64,000 nucleotides of DNA from Sepiola atlantica (taxonomy: Eukaryota > Mollusca > Cephalopoda > Sepiida > Sepiolidae): NCBI GenBank assembly GCA_963556195.1, contig OY744525.1, positions 46,143,148 to 46,207,147 on the forward strand, written 5' to 3'. Position numbers and translations under genes: made by a program. The notes below the pieces were generated by a model, which saw only the letters and a program-made list of their open reading frames with translations, did not search any database and was not told where the DNA came from. Shown here one piece after another: positions 34,803 to 45,165 of the stretch (within the stretch, counting starts at the first letter, position 1; each line of letters begins with the position of its first letter).

Positions 34803-34804
<2 letters not shown>
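34470..34804. repeat. Direct duplication separated by TA tracts
   Basis: A 130-bp block from GTAAATAAAATTTTGTTAGA to AACATTAGTATGTCA occurs at about 34470-34599 and 34674-34803, each copy followed by a long TA tract. The period is about 204 bp. Confidence 0.92.
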
Positions 34805-34876
<72 letters not shown>

Positions 34877-34934
34877 CAATGCATATTTATTTGTATATAT
34901 ATAAATATATATTAATTCGTAAGGAAAAAGATAG

Positions 34935-35261
34935 TGAGTAAAAACGTGCTGGACGAAACCATTTCAAGTGTTCAGAGGAAGGGAGAAAACAAATAGCATG
35001 TTAGACAACCCCCTCTTGCCGTCTTAAATGAATTCGGAAAGAAATCCGTCACCCTATTTCCATAAAGAGACGTTTTATTTCTTTTTTCTATTTCGATTAA
35101 TACTTTTTTTTTAAAAACTTTCCAGTTTGAGAGGTTTTCTTTTTTCTTTCTTTTGTTTAACTTCACTGATTGAGACGTTATTTTATATGAATATGAATAT
35201 TAGTGTGAACACTGGAAAACATAAATTGTTTACCATCATTTTCGACAGAGAATGTACACTC

Positions 35262-35262
<1 letters not shown>
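34935..35262. repeat. Dispersed repeat family, copy 2 (see 12640-12975)
   Basis: Conserved block order as at 12.6 kb, including 'GAATATGAATATTAGTGTGA' then ACACTGG. Followed by (TA)n. Confidence 0.65.
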
Positions 35263-35332
<70 letters not shown>

Positions 35333-35335
<3 letters not shown>

Positions 35336-36000
35336 ACGATTTCCCTATGTACCTTTCTGAAGAATAGAAAAATAACCACATGCATCACAGGCTACTAAAC
35401 TCATCACTATATTATGCTTATTCAGCTGAGTGTGTATTAGTAAATTTGTGATTATTTTCTCCAGCTAACACTGTATATTACTTTTGGCTTACCATCTTCG
35501 ACTCTCCCAAAACCATACTCGATATAGGGGGGGGGGGCGTAGCAAAAACTTTTCCCCCTATAACTTTACTACTGCCACTCTCCTAATCGACACCTGGAAC
35601 TAATAAACAATGTCTACTTTTCAAAAACGTGTCCGTTAATATTTACTATTTGTCTACTATTATTTTACAAAACATTATGCCCACATTTAATGGACGCCCC
35701 CTTTTAATTCAGCTGATTTTTTAGAATATAGAATTAGGTTATTACGTTACCTATCATGTATACAATTATACACATTCCGGTTTTTAGAGAATGCAATTAA
35801 CGAACATAATTCCTTGCAGCGTTTCATTATTCAACATGGCAGCTACAATTTCTTGAGCGACTCGATTTTTAAATTAAGTAAATATACACTAAGGTACTCG
35901 ACAGAACCCATAACGTTGACATTTTCTGAATCCTACACCTTTCACATGCATACTATCCAAAAATTGGAAACAAACATCGATTTCATCGTATAGAAATGAC
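35333..36000. repeat. Dispersed 600-bp repeat (partner 51785-52370)
   Basis: Both copies share ACCACATGCATCACAGGCTA, the 'GACTCTCC' region, 'TTTTTAGAGAATGCAATT' and 'CAACATGGC.GCTACAATTTC' in order. On the minus strand the 52-kb copy has an 90-codon frame reading 'WRKIITNLSKHARVNKRNIVVSLVACDACGYFPILQEG'. This might be an old DDE-transposase fragment, but I cannot assign it. Confidence 0.75.
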
Positions 36001-36540
36001 TAAAAACGTGTGACAGGTGGACATTAAATTTGGTTGCCTTCTGGCGGATCGTAAAATAAAATGCATGCCAGCTACACGCGTTATTTAAGTGACCTATTTT
36101 TCAATAGATTTTCTACTCGCTTTCGTTGCAAAGAGGTTATTGTCGTAGATCCAAGACCGAGAGGTTTATAGTTAGATCCCTGTCGACTCTTTTTTTTACA
36201 TTGGTAAACTTTTACCTACGAGAGCGGAGGGGGGGGGGAGGACTATGGACCGTTATTATGTAGTAATTTGAAAAGAAATCAATGTAATATGTAGTAATTT
36301 AACTATTGTGAATATCATCATTTCCCTGTGAACACACATGGCTTATTAGTGCTCTGCAGGCCTCCTTAATTATATTTGTGTGTTTCATTAGTGCTCTGGA
36401 GGCATACTTATTTTTCTTTTTTCTTTCCTCACAAAAAAAATGGAATTTCTATATAAAGATAACAGCGGGTGTTTGGGAAATACCGGTACCAGGGCAGGAA
36501 GACTCCTATATTCTCCTAGGAAACGCGAGGGTATGGGTCC
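36000..36540. other. Mostly unrecognised, short repeat fragment at the end
   Basis: 36480-36548 reverse-complements to TACTAGCTGGACCCATACCC, the start type of the 21.36-kb repeat. The rest shows nothing supportable. Confidence 0.4.
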
Positions 36541-36599
36541 AGCTAGTATTTATATATATATATATATTTAACGGCCTTAATTTTTGAAATGTTAAATTT

Positions 36600-36877
36600 C
36601 TTTCCTTCTTCTTCTCTTTCTCTATCCCTCCACTTCATTCTCTCCAAATATGATCTGAGGTTAAGATCGGATTCTAACTCTGCCTGATGAGATCTCAGTT
36701 TATAGTAACTGTTGATCGATAACATCGACATGCCAGTGTCGCAGATTTTGTACATGTCTGTGTAAATAAAATTATCATATATAAAGCTCTATTTTGATAT
36801 TGAGCACTTTTTATAAACCCGGTTAAAATTCTCTGGATTACCACCCTGTGGATATTTTTCACCTGGATTATTACGAT

Positions 36878-36880
<3 letters not shown>
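36600..36880 (-). repeat. Dispersed repeat 'ACATGTACAAAATC', reversed copy 3
   Basis: Same content as 28510-28760, ending at the 36882-36952 TA tract. Minus frame 36543-36755 reads 'MYKICDTGMSMLSINSYYKLRSHQAELESDLNLRSYLERMKW'. Confidence 0.8.
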
Positions 36881-36956
<76 letters not shown>

Positions 36957-37129
36957 AAGTGAACGTTCATGTGTCTGGCTTGCTTCAATAGTCACATATG
37001 CAAATTTTATTTCATGAGCAAAGTAGGGGAGGCTTCATCTTAAAAATAACTGATAATGATAATAATAAAAAAAGGAAGGAATACTTACAAATGCAAATTT
37101 AATTTTATGAGCAAAGAAGCAGGGAGGGT

Positions 37130-37560
37130 TACTGTGATTTGAGGCTAGATTTATCGTGGGAATCCTGAGTGAGGAGTTGTGCAGCAAGATGTTTGTTCAC
37201 ATTACATTTAAATTTTTGGATGTTTGTACTGTTGTGGAAATAGGGAGGAAATTCTCAAAGCAAGCAGTCCAAGGAATAAAGCTATTAGAATATAATATTT
37301 TTATGCATCTTGAGACCTCTACAGTGAAGAGGTGTGATTTTGCTGCTAGTCCGGTTGGTCAGGGGTATTTACGTTGGGTGACATTCTGTTGCATTACTTG
37401 TAAAACAAACACAGAGATGCAACATTACAGCGATGGGACAGTGACTGAAGCTTGATAGACAGTGCGGGACCTATTAGGTTAAAGACTCTTTTTTGCATCC
37501 TGTCCAAGAGGGAGAGACAAGTGGTTGGTGCACCAGCCCAGATCTGGCAACAAGACAAAA
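37130..37560 (-). pseudogene. LINE C-terminal RT remnant
   Basis: From 37556 down: 'CCQIWAGAPTTCLSLLDRMQKRVFNLIG', 'LQSLSHRCNVASLCLFYK', then a decayed Ser/Phe-rich tail. These are standard C-terminal blocks of a Jockey/CR1-type LINE. Dead. Confidence 0.8.
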
Positions 37561-38510
37561 TTGCGAATCGGTGTTAATCCAAAAAAATCCCATATTATAT
37601 TTTATACCGGTTTTTTTTCTTTGACACAAAATAATTTGTTTTCAACAATTTGTTGAATTATTAAGTAATAATAAAATCAAACTTTTTTTTATAATTGGAA
37701 ATTTTTTTTAAAATTTTAATTTTGAAAATATTTATTAACAAATAATCAAATCAAACTTTTTTATAATTGGAATGTTTTTTATTTTGAAAATATTTTTAAA
37801 TAGTTTAATTATTAACCAAATATAATTATTAACATATATTAACAAATAATAAATCCAAACTGTTTTTATAAATAATAAGAATAAAAATTCCACCAAAAGC
37901 TATGCGGCTTAAAATAATTGAAGATTTTTTTTAATTAAAACCTGTTCACAATTTCTGATTTCAGATACAACAGCCATGATGAAAGACCTATGCGGCACAA
38001 AAGTGCTTTTGCCAAACAACGCATCAATCGCTCCGTGAATGATAACATGCAAGGGCAAAAGAAAATAGATTGTAATTATGTAACAGCTATACGTATATAA
38101 AACATTAAAGTTTATATTGGTATTCGAACAAACAGTCCATTATTATTTTATAATTACTACAAATACTAACGTCTGCGTCTTCAATCATTGAAAATTCACT
38201 AAATAAAATGAAGCTGTTCGGACATGAATAATTTTTGAGTGATCAATATTTGCACACGTGTTCAAATCTTATTAAGAGGACTAACTTTTCTTGAATAAAT
38301 TTTGAATAGGACAGTACTTAAACCATTCATAATAACTAGCTGGCTCTATGCAAATTATAGAGTCTTATTTAAAATTAAATTTTAAGAGAAGGCTTCATTT
38401 TATTTTTTTTTATGTAATGTAAAAATAGAAACAAATATTATCGATATAAAATATAGATACCATTAAAAAATAAAATCTACAAACATTTGAGCATAGAATG
38501 TTTTGTTTCA
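37560..38510. other. No gene recognised
   Basis: Very AT-rich, with short internal duplications of AAATCAAACTTTTTT-type sequence around 37670-37860. Confidence 0.4.
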
Positions 38511-38514
38511 GAAT

Positions 38515-39010
38515 TTTTGAGATGAGGATTGATAATTTATACTTATTTGGATTATTCAGACTACAGTTTTCATCTTGGAAGTTATTCTCACAAGATTTCG
38601 GCTGATGTAACCTTCGACCGTCTTCAGGTGCGTTTTATGTAGCTCGGGAATCTTTATGTCGAACTCGGGAATCTGTACAAATTTTTTAACTAAACCTTAT
38701 ATCTAATCAACAGAGGTAGATTGTTCTAGTTTAGTTCCGTCAGCCATTACTGGAAAGAAATTTTAAGTATTTCTTAATTATATTCTTAGTATCGCCTATA
38801 GTGAGGATTGAACCTTCAACCTTCAGAAAATTGTCACTTAGACCACACGGATCTGTGGCACAACGGATAAAGTGTTATGTCATGATCAGTTCTAAGTGAC
38901 AGTATTCTGAAGGTTTAATCCTTAAAAGTCCAAACTATACTAAGAATATAATTAAAAATTACTTAAGACTTCAATAAGATCATGGCTGACGGAACGAGAA
39001 GAATCATCCC
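38515..39010. mobile_element. Fold-back tRNA-like element, family B
   Basis: Arms are inverted around about 38860. The left half on the minus strand carries the tRNA-like sequence (GGTTGAAGGTTCAATCCTCA at about 38810-38830) and the CTGAAGA...GGCTGATGTAACC/GAAATC module (38594-38628). The right half carries GGCACAACGGATAAAGTGTT and AAGGTTTAATCC in plus orientation. An internally rearranged copy of the family at 45.2 and 60.0 kb. Confidence 0.65.
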
Positions 39011-39029
39011 CCCATGAATTAAATATCCA

Positions 39030-39550
39030 TTTGTATACTTAGGCAGCAATATCCAGTCAGCAGAAAAAGAACATCAAAATCTGCAAAGGCCTGACGGATT
39101 GCAAACCATCTGGAGATCCTCCCTCTTTGATTAAGGACTTTTTTAGAGCCATTGTGGAATCTGTCTTGCTATAGGGCAAGATAGCTTAGACACTGGCGAA
39201 ACAGCAAAGAGCATCACTTGATAGAACATATACAAGGATATTACAAGTCACATTGGACATCAGCTGGATGAAAAAGCTAACCAAACAACGCATATATGGA
39301 CACCTTTCTCTTTCTCAGTCTTGCTAAAAGAAGAGAAGGCTTCGGTTTGCTGGACATTCCTGGAGAAAATAAGTCAGGACTTGTGAGTGACATCCTCCTA
39401 TAGAATACATTACACAACAAAAGATCAATTGGAAGACTTCATCACACCTACATCAACCAACTTGTACAAAACCCTGGATGCCATCTGGAAGACCGTCTGA
39501 CAGAGATGGTTAGAACGAGTCAGAAGAATTCAAGAAGAATCGTCGACCCG
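39030..39550 (+). pseudogene. LINE RT C-terminal remnant (RTE-like?)
   Basis: With stops: 'SLIKDFFRAIVESVLL', 'RASLDRTYTRILQVTLDISW', 'KRRLRFAGHSWRK', then 'INWKTSSHLHQPTCTKPWMPSG'. The 'FRAIVESVLLYG...RTYTRLL...RRLRFAGH' order is the conserved C-terminal tail of endonuclease-type non-LTR retrotransposons. Clearly inactive. Confidence 0.8.
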
Positions 39551-39817
39551 ATTGATTGATATAACCATTCATCTATGATGTTAATATTTAGCAGAATTTT
39601 TATTTTGAAAATAGGCAACACTTGATAAGTATTAAATTACATTTTTCCATCCGGCCAAGTCCATGATTTCAAATAGGGAACAAGGGCATTAATTATTATA
39701 TAGATTCTAAAAATACCAATGGCTTCGTCTGTTGAAAATGGTGCAATCCACTTTATATAACGTTCCACTGCAATAAAATATGTAAACTTTAAGATTCATT
39801 ATCTACTTCACAATATA

Positions 39818-39849
<32 letters not shown>

Positions 39850-39856
<7 letters not shown>

Positions 39857-40108
39857 TAGCTTATAGTCTGCTATCCAAATTGTTATATGTGGTAAATGTA
39901 AATTGTTATCGATTTTCTTACATGCACAGACTCATGCAAGATGCCCCTCAACATGCAATTATATGTAATAAAATATGTCTGGTTAAAATTCATTACTCAC
40001 TTCACAATATATATGTAGAGAGAGAGAGAGAGAAAGATATATATATATATATGAGAGAGAGACAGATATGCACTTCTATCTCTAATATATTGACTACAAG
40101 CAGACAAT

Positions 40109-40145
<37 letters not shown>

Positions 40146-40270
40146 CACACATATATATATATATATATGTATATATGTGTGTGTGTGTGTGTGTATTATG
40201 GTAGCTTTTAGATGATTATCCAACTTGTTATACATAGTCAATGTAAATTGTTATTGATTTGCTTACATAT
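39850..40270. repeat. Direct repeat around GA/CT/TG microsatellites
   Basis: A block with ATGGTAGCTT and TTACATA boundaries occurs at about 39850-39925 and 40197-40270. Between them are GA, CT and GT/TA tracts. Confidence 0.75.
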
Positions 40271-40374
40271 AGCAACTCACGAGACGTGCAAATATACACA
40301 CGCCCAAATAAATAAATATATGTCCAAATAAATATCTCTATTTATATAAAGTTAGGTATGTGTATATGTTTATA

Positions 40375-40930
40375 TATTGGTATGTACAGGATTCACTCTT
40401 AAACTAATTAACCGATCATTATGAATTTTGGAACACAGCTGCTAGGCATAAGAGTGGATAGTGTGGACTATATTTAGTTCAATTTAGTGTCATGGAAAGG
40501 AGGTAAAAACGGGGGGGGGGGGAAACCGTTTGTGAAAATTCAGATACATCCAATGCTTTGTGAAATTTTACCAATAAATATGAGGCATCATATAATAAGT
40601 ATTCCCTTAATTTTAGTATTTTTGAGTATTTTAAATGGTTTTTAAGAGAGGGATAATATAGGCGCAATCTCTTATTTGAAAATGAAAATATTTCAGATTT
40701 GCATTGAACTTGATCCATAGTCATTAGAAACCAATTAAGCAAGATTCTCTGAATTTCAGTTTCTTCTTAAGACCTCTTAAGCTTAAGCCTTAAGTTTTAG
40801 ATATTTTCTAGAATCAAAATCATGCAATGGATTTTGATCAAAATCGGAATAAGGATTCTAAACATAAGGTTTAGTATCACTATATCTTGATTTTAATCTT
40901 AGTAAGGGGACATAAAAGTGGTTTAAAACT
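40375..40930. repeat. Dispersed repeat, inverted partner at 47965-48490
   Basis: ATTATGAATTTTGGAACACA, 'AGTGTGGACTATATTTAGTT' and the AAGCTTAAG region recur in reverse complement at 47965-48490 over about 500 bp. No coding sequence recognised. Confidence 0.8.
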
Positions 40931-40969
40931 TTTCTGTTCAGGAAATTCATTTTATTTGGTATTCTTCTA

Positions 40970-41004
<35 letters not shown>

Positions 41005-41010
<6 letters not shown>

Positions 41011-41377
41011 TATTTTTATTTACACAGACATGTACAAAATCTGCGACACTGGCATGTCGATGTTATCAATCAACAGCTATTATAAACTGAGATCTCATCA
41101 GGCAGAGTTAGAATCCGATCTTAACCTTAGATCATATTTGGAAAGAACCTTCTTTCCAAATATGATCTAAGGTTAAAATCGGATTATAACTCTGCCTGAT
41201 GAGATCTCAGTTTATAATAGCTGTTGATTGATAACATCGACATGCCAGTGTCGCAGATTTTGTACATGTCTGTGTAAATAAAAATAATCATATATAAAAG
41301 CTCTATTTTATATTGAGCACTTTTTATAAACCCGATTGAAATTCTTTGGATTACTACCCTGTGGATGTTTTACCTGG

Positions 41378-41380
<3 letters not shown>
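41005..41380. repeat. Head-to-head palindrome of the 'ACATGTACAAAATC' repeat
   Basis: A plus copy (41005-41147) meets a reversed copy (41148-41380) at the CTTTCCAAATATGATC motif, forming a near-perfect arm pair of about 140 bp with almost no spacer. Both ends lie at (TA)n. Confidence 0.9.
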
Positions 41381-41430
<50 letters not shown>

Positions 41431-41435
41431 GTACT

Positions 41436-41487
41436 TCTATGCTGATGAGTCTTGATTGAAAAGAGACGAAACGTATACGTCCATAGA
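41436..41487 (+). ncRNA. Type I hammerhead ribozyme (family A, copy 1)
   Basis: Stem I TCTATG (41436-41441) pairs perfectly with CATAGA (41482-41487). Core CTGATGA 41442-41448; stem II GTCT.../...GAGAC with G-C at its base; GAAA 41468-41471; stem III ACG/CGT with 4-nt loop; cleavage nucleotide C41481. All conserved core positions are present. Confidence 0.85.
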
Positions 41488-41689
41488 TAAAAAATAAACA
41501 ATACCAAATATTTTATATTTGAAGCTCCTCGTTAAAAAGTAGAGCACTGTAAAATGGTAGTAGTAACACAGCGTAGCGTCACTTGCTTTATATACATCGT
41601 TCCTTCACTTATAGAAGTTTGCATGCCTGTACGCTTCGCCGCCGTTAATGTGTTAAAATTATCATTGTTTATAAGCTGTTCAGAACTGG

Positions 41690-41760
41690 CCTAGCGGTTA
41701 GCGACGTTGGACTGGGGTTGGAAAATACTTGTAGTCCAGGGTTTCGAATCGTGTGACCGG
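41690..41760 (+). promoter_or_regulatory. tRNA-like internal pol III promoter
   Basis: A-box-like TAGCGGTTAGCGACG and B-box-like GGTTTCGAATC at roughly tRNA spacing. The stretch does not close into a normal cloverleaf, so it is a tRNA-derived head, not a tRNA gene. Confidence 0.65.
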
Positions 41761-41777
41761 TGGTGAATAGTCGTACT

Positions 41778-41829
41778 TCTATGCTGATGAGTCTTGATTG
41801 AAAAGAGACGAAACGTATACGTCCATAGA
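41778..41829 (+). ncRNA. Type I hammerhead ribozyme (family A, copy 2)
   Basis: Same stems and core as the 41436 copy (core 41784-41790, cleavage after C41823, stem I 3' strand 41824-41829). Confidence 0.85.
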
Positions 41830-41847
41830 TAAACAATAACAAATATT

Positions 41848-41894
<47 letters not shown>

Positions 41895-41902
41895 TGTGTA
41901 TG

Positions 41903-41954
<52 letters not shown>

Positions 41955-42109
41955 GCCGCTAGGAGAATTTATAATAAGCCGTCAACATATGCATAATGCG
42001 AGGTTCCGACTTATGCTGTTGAACACTATATAACTAAGCTTACTTAATATGTTCGGTCGATTTTATACTATATAGAATTTAAATTCTCTTCTTTCCCATA
42101 TTAATTGAT

Positions 42110-42245
42110 GGTGGTCTAGGGGTTGAATACCAGGCTGCATAGTCAAAGGTTACTTTGCAACTGGGTTCGAATCCTTTGACCGGCAGTAATTATCATCTAC
42201 ACTGAAGATTGCGTGAGCATGAAACACATGTGTCTGTAGATAAAA
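42110..42245 (+). mobile_element. tRNA-like/hammerhead element, family D, monomer
   Basis: TGGTCTAGGGGTTGAATACC (A-box-like, about 42112-42131) and GGTTCGAATCC (B-box, 42164-42174) are followed 22 bp later by a hammerhead. Related degenerate copies lie at 56880-56940 and 62880-63010. Confidence 0.75.
42196..42240 (+). ncRNA. Type I hammerhead ribozyme (family D)
   Basis: Stem I TCTACA/TGTAGA perfect; core CTGAAGA (position 7 may be any base); stem II TGC/GCA capped by a GTGA (GNRA) loop, with a T-T apposition at its base; GAAA; stem III ACA/TGT with CATG loop; cleavage nucleotide C42234. Confidence 0.78.
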
Positions 42246-42264
42246 ATGATAAATATTTATATTA

Positions 42265-42370
42265 AAAGAATATCAATTTTATATCAAGTAATGATTCTTA
42301 ATGTATATATATATATATATATATATATAGGATACATTCAGAATCATTACTTAATAAAAAAATTGATATA
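42265..42370. repeat. Hairpin around (TA)n
   Basis: AAGTAATGATTCTTAATGTA before the TA tract is matched by TACATTCAGAATCATTACTT after it. Confidence 0.8.
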
Positions 42371-42577
42371 TATAGGATCCAATAAAGCTCAATAGTAAAA
42401 CTGAGCTTAGTAGAGCAAATGTATTTATAAGATATTCGGCTTAAACAGAAACCCCATCATTTCAACCTACTGGCTTCTACAGAACCAAGTCTCTGAGGAA
42501 ACCAAAAGATTTCAGACATTGACATTGTTAGTATACGTCAAATATAACTTATAAATATATATATATATATTTATATA

Positions 42578-43275
42578 TGAGCTGTGCCTGAAAAGTAACA
42601 GGACTGGGTGTGCTGAGTGTGCTGAGTGTGCTATGAGCAAAAGAGGTATTAGCAGATTGTGTCATCATCTAGCCGTATATCTTGGAAGTATATAGCAGTA
42701 ATCTGAGCTTTTGAATTTTTTTCGGATGCGTTTGTTTTTACCATGACAATATACCTGTTTGAATATCTGAACATCCGGAAGTTCCCTTCTAAGAAAAAAA
42801 TGATTGCCATGCTGGAGCAACCTCCCTATTCACTTGATATTGCTCCGTGTGACTTTTTTTTACTGCAAGAACAATAATTCCTTTAGTGCATAGAAACATG
42901 ACAGAAAAAATTGCTTGTGGCATTAGTGTGATATCTTGGAAGTATATAGCAGTAATCTGAACTTTCTGTAGTCATTGAATTTTTTTTAAGGTACTTCTTT
43001 TTCACCATGATAATGTACCTGTTTGAATACCTGAGCACTCGGCAGTTCCCTGCTAAGAAACAAATTATTGCCATGCTGGAGCAACCTCCCTATTCACTTG
43101 ATATTGCTCCATGTGACTATTTTACTGCAAGCCTAAAAAGATTGTCAAATTGAAGGAATGAGGCTATTAAGAGTGTCGTAATAACAGCTGCAGGACATCA
43201 CATCCCAGTACATAGAAATATGGCAGAGAAAATTGCTTGTGACATTAGTTCCGCTACCTTTTAGACACATTTCAT
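42578..43275 (+). pseudogene. mariner transposase, dead, with internal duplication
   Basis: 'IMAMLEQPPYSLDIAPCDYF' then 'RLSN..EAIKSVVITAAGHHIP' is the third catalytic block and C-terminus of a mariner transposase ('SPDLAPCDFFLF'). The block occurs twice (about 42805-42860 and 43060-43120) because 42661-42905 and 42930-43145 are diverged direct copies, one with a deletion. The left end GCTGTGCCTGAAAAGTAACA may be the terminal repeat. Confidence 0.82.
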
Positions 43276-43329
43276 ATGATGACTGTAACCCATGGCCGAG
43301 TATTGTTACCGCCTGGTATTATTATATAA

Positions 43330-43720
43330 AACACTAGCTGTACTTACTCAGCGTTGTCTAGGACAGAGTCAGTTTATTTTTTATTTTTTATTTGTTTGCA
43401 TATTTTAAAAACTTATACAGAAAAAGAAATAAAATTTTAGTTGTTAAACTCCTATTATATTCTTCATCTAAACATATGTGTTACCCTTCTTGCTGATTTT
43501 TATTTTTAGGTGATTATTTAAAAATATTTCTATATTGCCAGTGGTCTGTGCAGGACTAAGTAATTTTTTAAGAAAAGAAATGTGTTCCTATTCTGTCCGA
43601 AGCAATGCTGAAAAAAATATATCAGCTGTGAGGGTGTGCCTTGTGTTGTTTCTGACTTTTAGCTGGACACACACAGACAGCCAACTGCCCTTTATATAAT
43701 AGATTTATACATTTATTTCT
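43330..43720. repeat. 'ACTAGCTGTAC...GCGTTG' dispersed repeat
   Basis: Starts AACACTAGCTGTACTTACTC and shares TGATTTTTATTTTTAGGTGA with 48605-48840. It ends CCTTTATATAATAGATTTAT. Possibly non-LTR retrotransposon terminal sequence. Confidence 0.55.
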
Positions 43721-45165
43721 AGTCAAAAATCCACCAACACTCTTCTGAATCTTTACTATAGCATCATAGATTAATTTTAATACATCTAGTTATTCCAATG
43801 TCTCTTTTATGCCAAATCTGATGAAATTGTGTTCAATAGTTTTGGAGTCTGGCAGCAGAACGAATGATTTGTTGTATTTCCAACAAAAGAAAGTTCATTT
43901 TGGTTTGGCATTGGTGTAAGAGAAAGTGTTATTTGCTGGCCTTAAAAACAATTGCTATTATTTATCATATAGAAAAATCAGTTCTCGGTGTGATTAGAAC
44001 ATAAGCCTTGCATTAACCATCTGAAGTTGAGGTTTGCAAGTCAAATGTCGAGCCACCCTCTTAAGTAATCAAATTGTGTTCACCCAACCATCGTTCCCAA
44101 CCATCTCACAGTATAGTTCATCATTCAACCGACAATCTCATTGAGCCGTATCCTAGAGTAGCCCTTGGCCTTGGTAAATGGTGACCCATTAGAATTATAA
44201 AAAAAATAAAAAATATATATTCAATGATTTCATGAGTATTCTCAGTGGCAAAGTATTGGTATAAAAAGAGCTAAATCTTCAGTATTCAGCATATTAAAAA
44301 AATATCCAATTTTGTTCATTCCATTTATCATTTTCAATCTGGTCATAGTATTCTTCATCATTCAAATGACAATCTATTTATCTCATTAACACTTATCCTC
44401 AAGTGGCTTTTAGTCTTGATAAGTGGAGACATTAAAAGAAAAAAAAACGAGTAGCATGAAGAAAAACAACTGAAAGGCCAAAATGTTAAAAGTGATGTTA
44501 TGCATAAATTTTATTATTTCTGTCCAATCTCGCGTCATGTTAACTGATTCTAAAATTTCAAAGTTATTGTTTCAACGACGCTTCTAAGCTGTAGTAAAAT
44601 TTAAATCTCATTATCGTACACATGTTCAGTATGCTACACTACAGATCGGACAAATAAAAATAAAAAACAGTGTCTTCATAACACCAGAAGATCTTCGGCC
44701 AAGCTGTAAGACTTTGACTATGAAAATAAAAGAAGAAAAGAGAAAAAAGGAAAATATTGTCTGTACCATGAATAAGGTTTTTAAAATCGAAAATTTGAAT
44801 AAAAAAAATGATTTAATAAATATTTCATTTGTTTAACAACATCTCGCGTCATATTAACTGTTTCTAAAATTTCAAAGTTGTCGTTTCAACGGCGCTTATA
44901 AGATGTAGTAAAATTTAAACCTCATTAGATCTTATTAAATTAGTCTTTACAATTTCTTTTAGTATTTTAGTTCGTGCATACATCCCCAACTGTTGTAGAT
45001 CGCTTGTGTTCGTTAGTGTGTATTTTTATTGCGAGGAACATGTACCAATGTTGCAAAATGAAACCTGACAAATCAGAAATTTATTTTATAAAATTAAAAC
45101 TATCGATGCCCAAAAGAAGACAAACAGACTGACTTTATATTTCGGATTTTTTTAGATGAGGATTG
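43720..45165. other. Non-coding, with an 85-bp direct repeat
   Basis: A block with TAAAATTTCAAAGTT and TTTCAACG.CGCTT recurs at about 44525-44615 and 44850-44935. 44095-44160 and 44340-44410 are also similar to each other. No gene recognised. Confidence 0.6.

Larger units (their letters stand above)
41428..41852 (+). mobile_element. tRNA-like/hammerhead element, family A, dimer (retrozyme-like)
   Basis: Two nearly identical hammerhead ribozymes (41436-41487, 41778-41829) bracket a 342-bp unit (predicted cleavage after 41481 and 41823). The unit contains a tRNA-like stretch at about 41690-41760 with GGCCTAGCGGTTAGCGACG (A-box-like) and GGTTTCGAATC (B-box-like). TA tracts abut both sides (41382-41427, 41853-41884). 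Schistosome Sm-alpha elements and metazoan retrozymes have this plan: pol III promoter plus hammerhead, genomic dimers. Transcription and circular RNA formation are inferred, not shown. A 59.2-kb copy is the same family in reverse. Confidence 0.8.

Noticed and set aside
36620..36760. Hammerhead in the 'ACATGTACAAAATC' repeat (it contains CTGATGAGATCTCAG)
   Set aside because: No GAAA box at a suitable distance and no stem I.
37130..37560. Host gene exon on the plus strand (open frame 37156-37455)
   Set aside because: The minus strand carries clear LINE reverse-transcriptase blocks; the plus frame is antisense.
42110..42175. Genuine tRNA gene
   Set aside because: A- and B-box-like sequences are present but no cloverleaf closes. 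It is the head of a repeat ending in a ribozyme.
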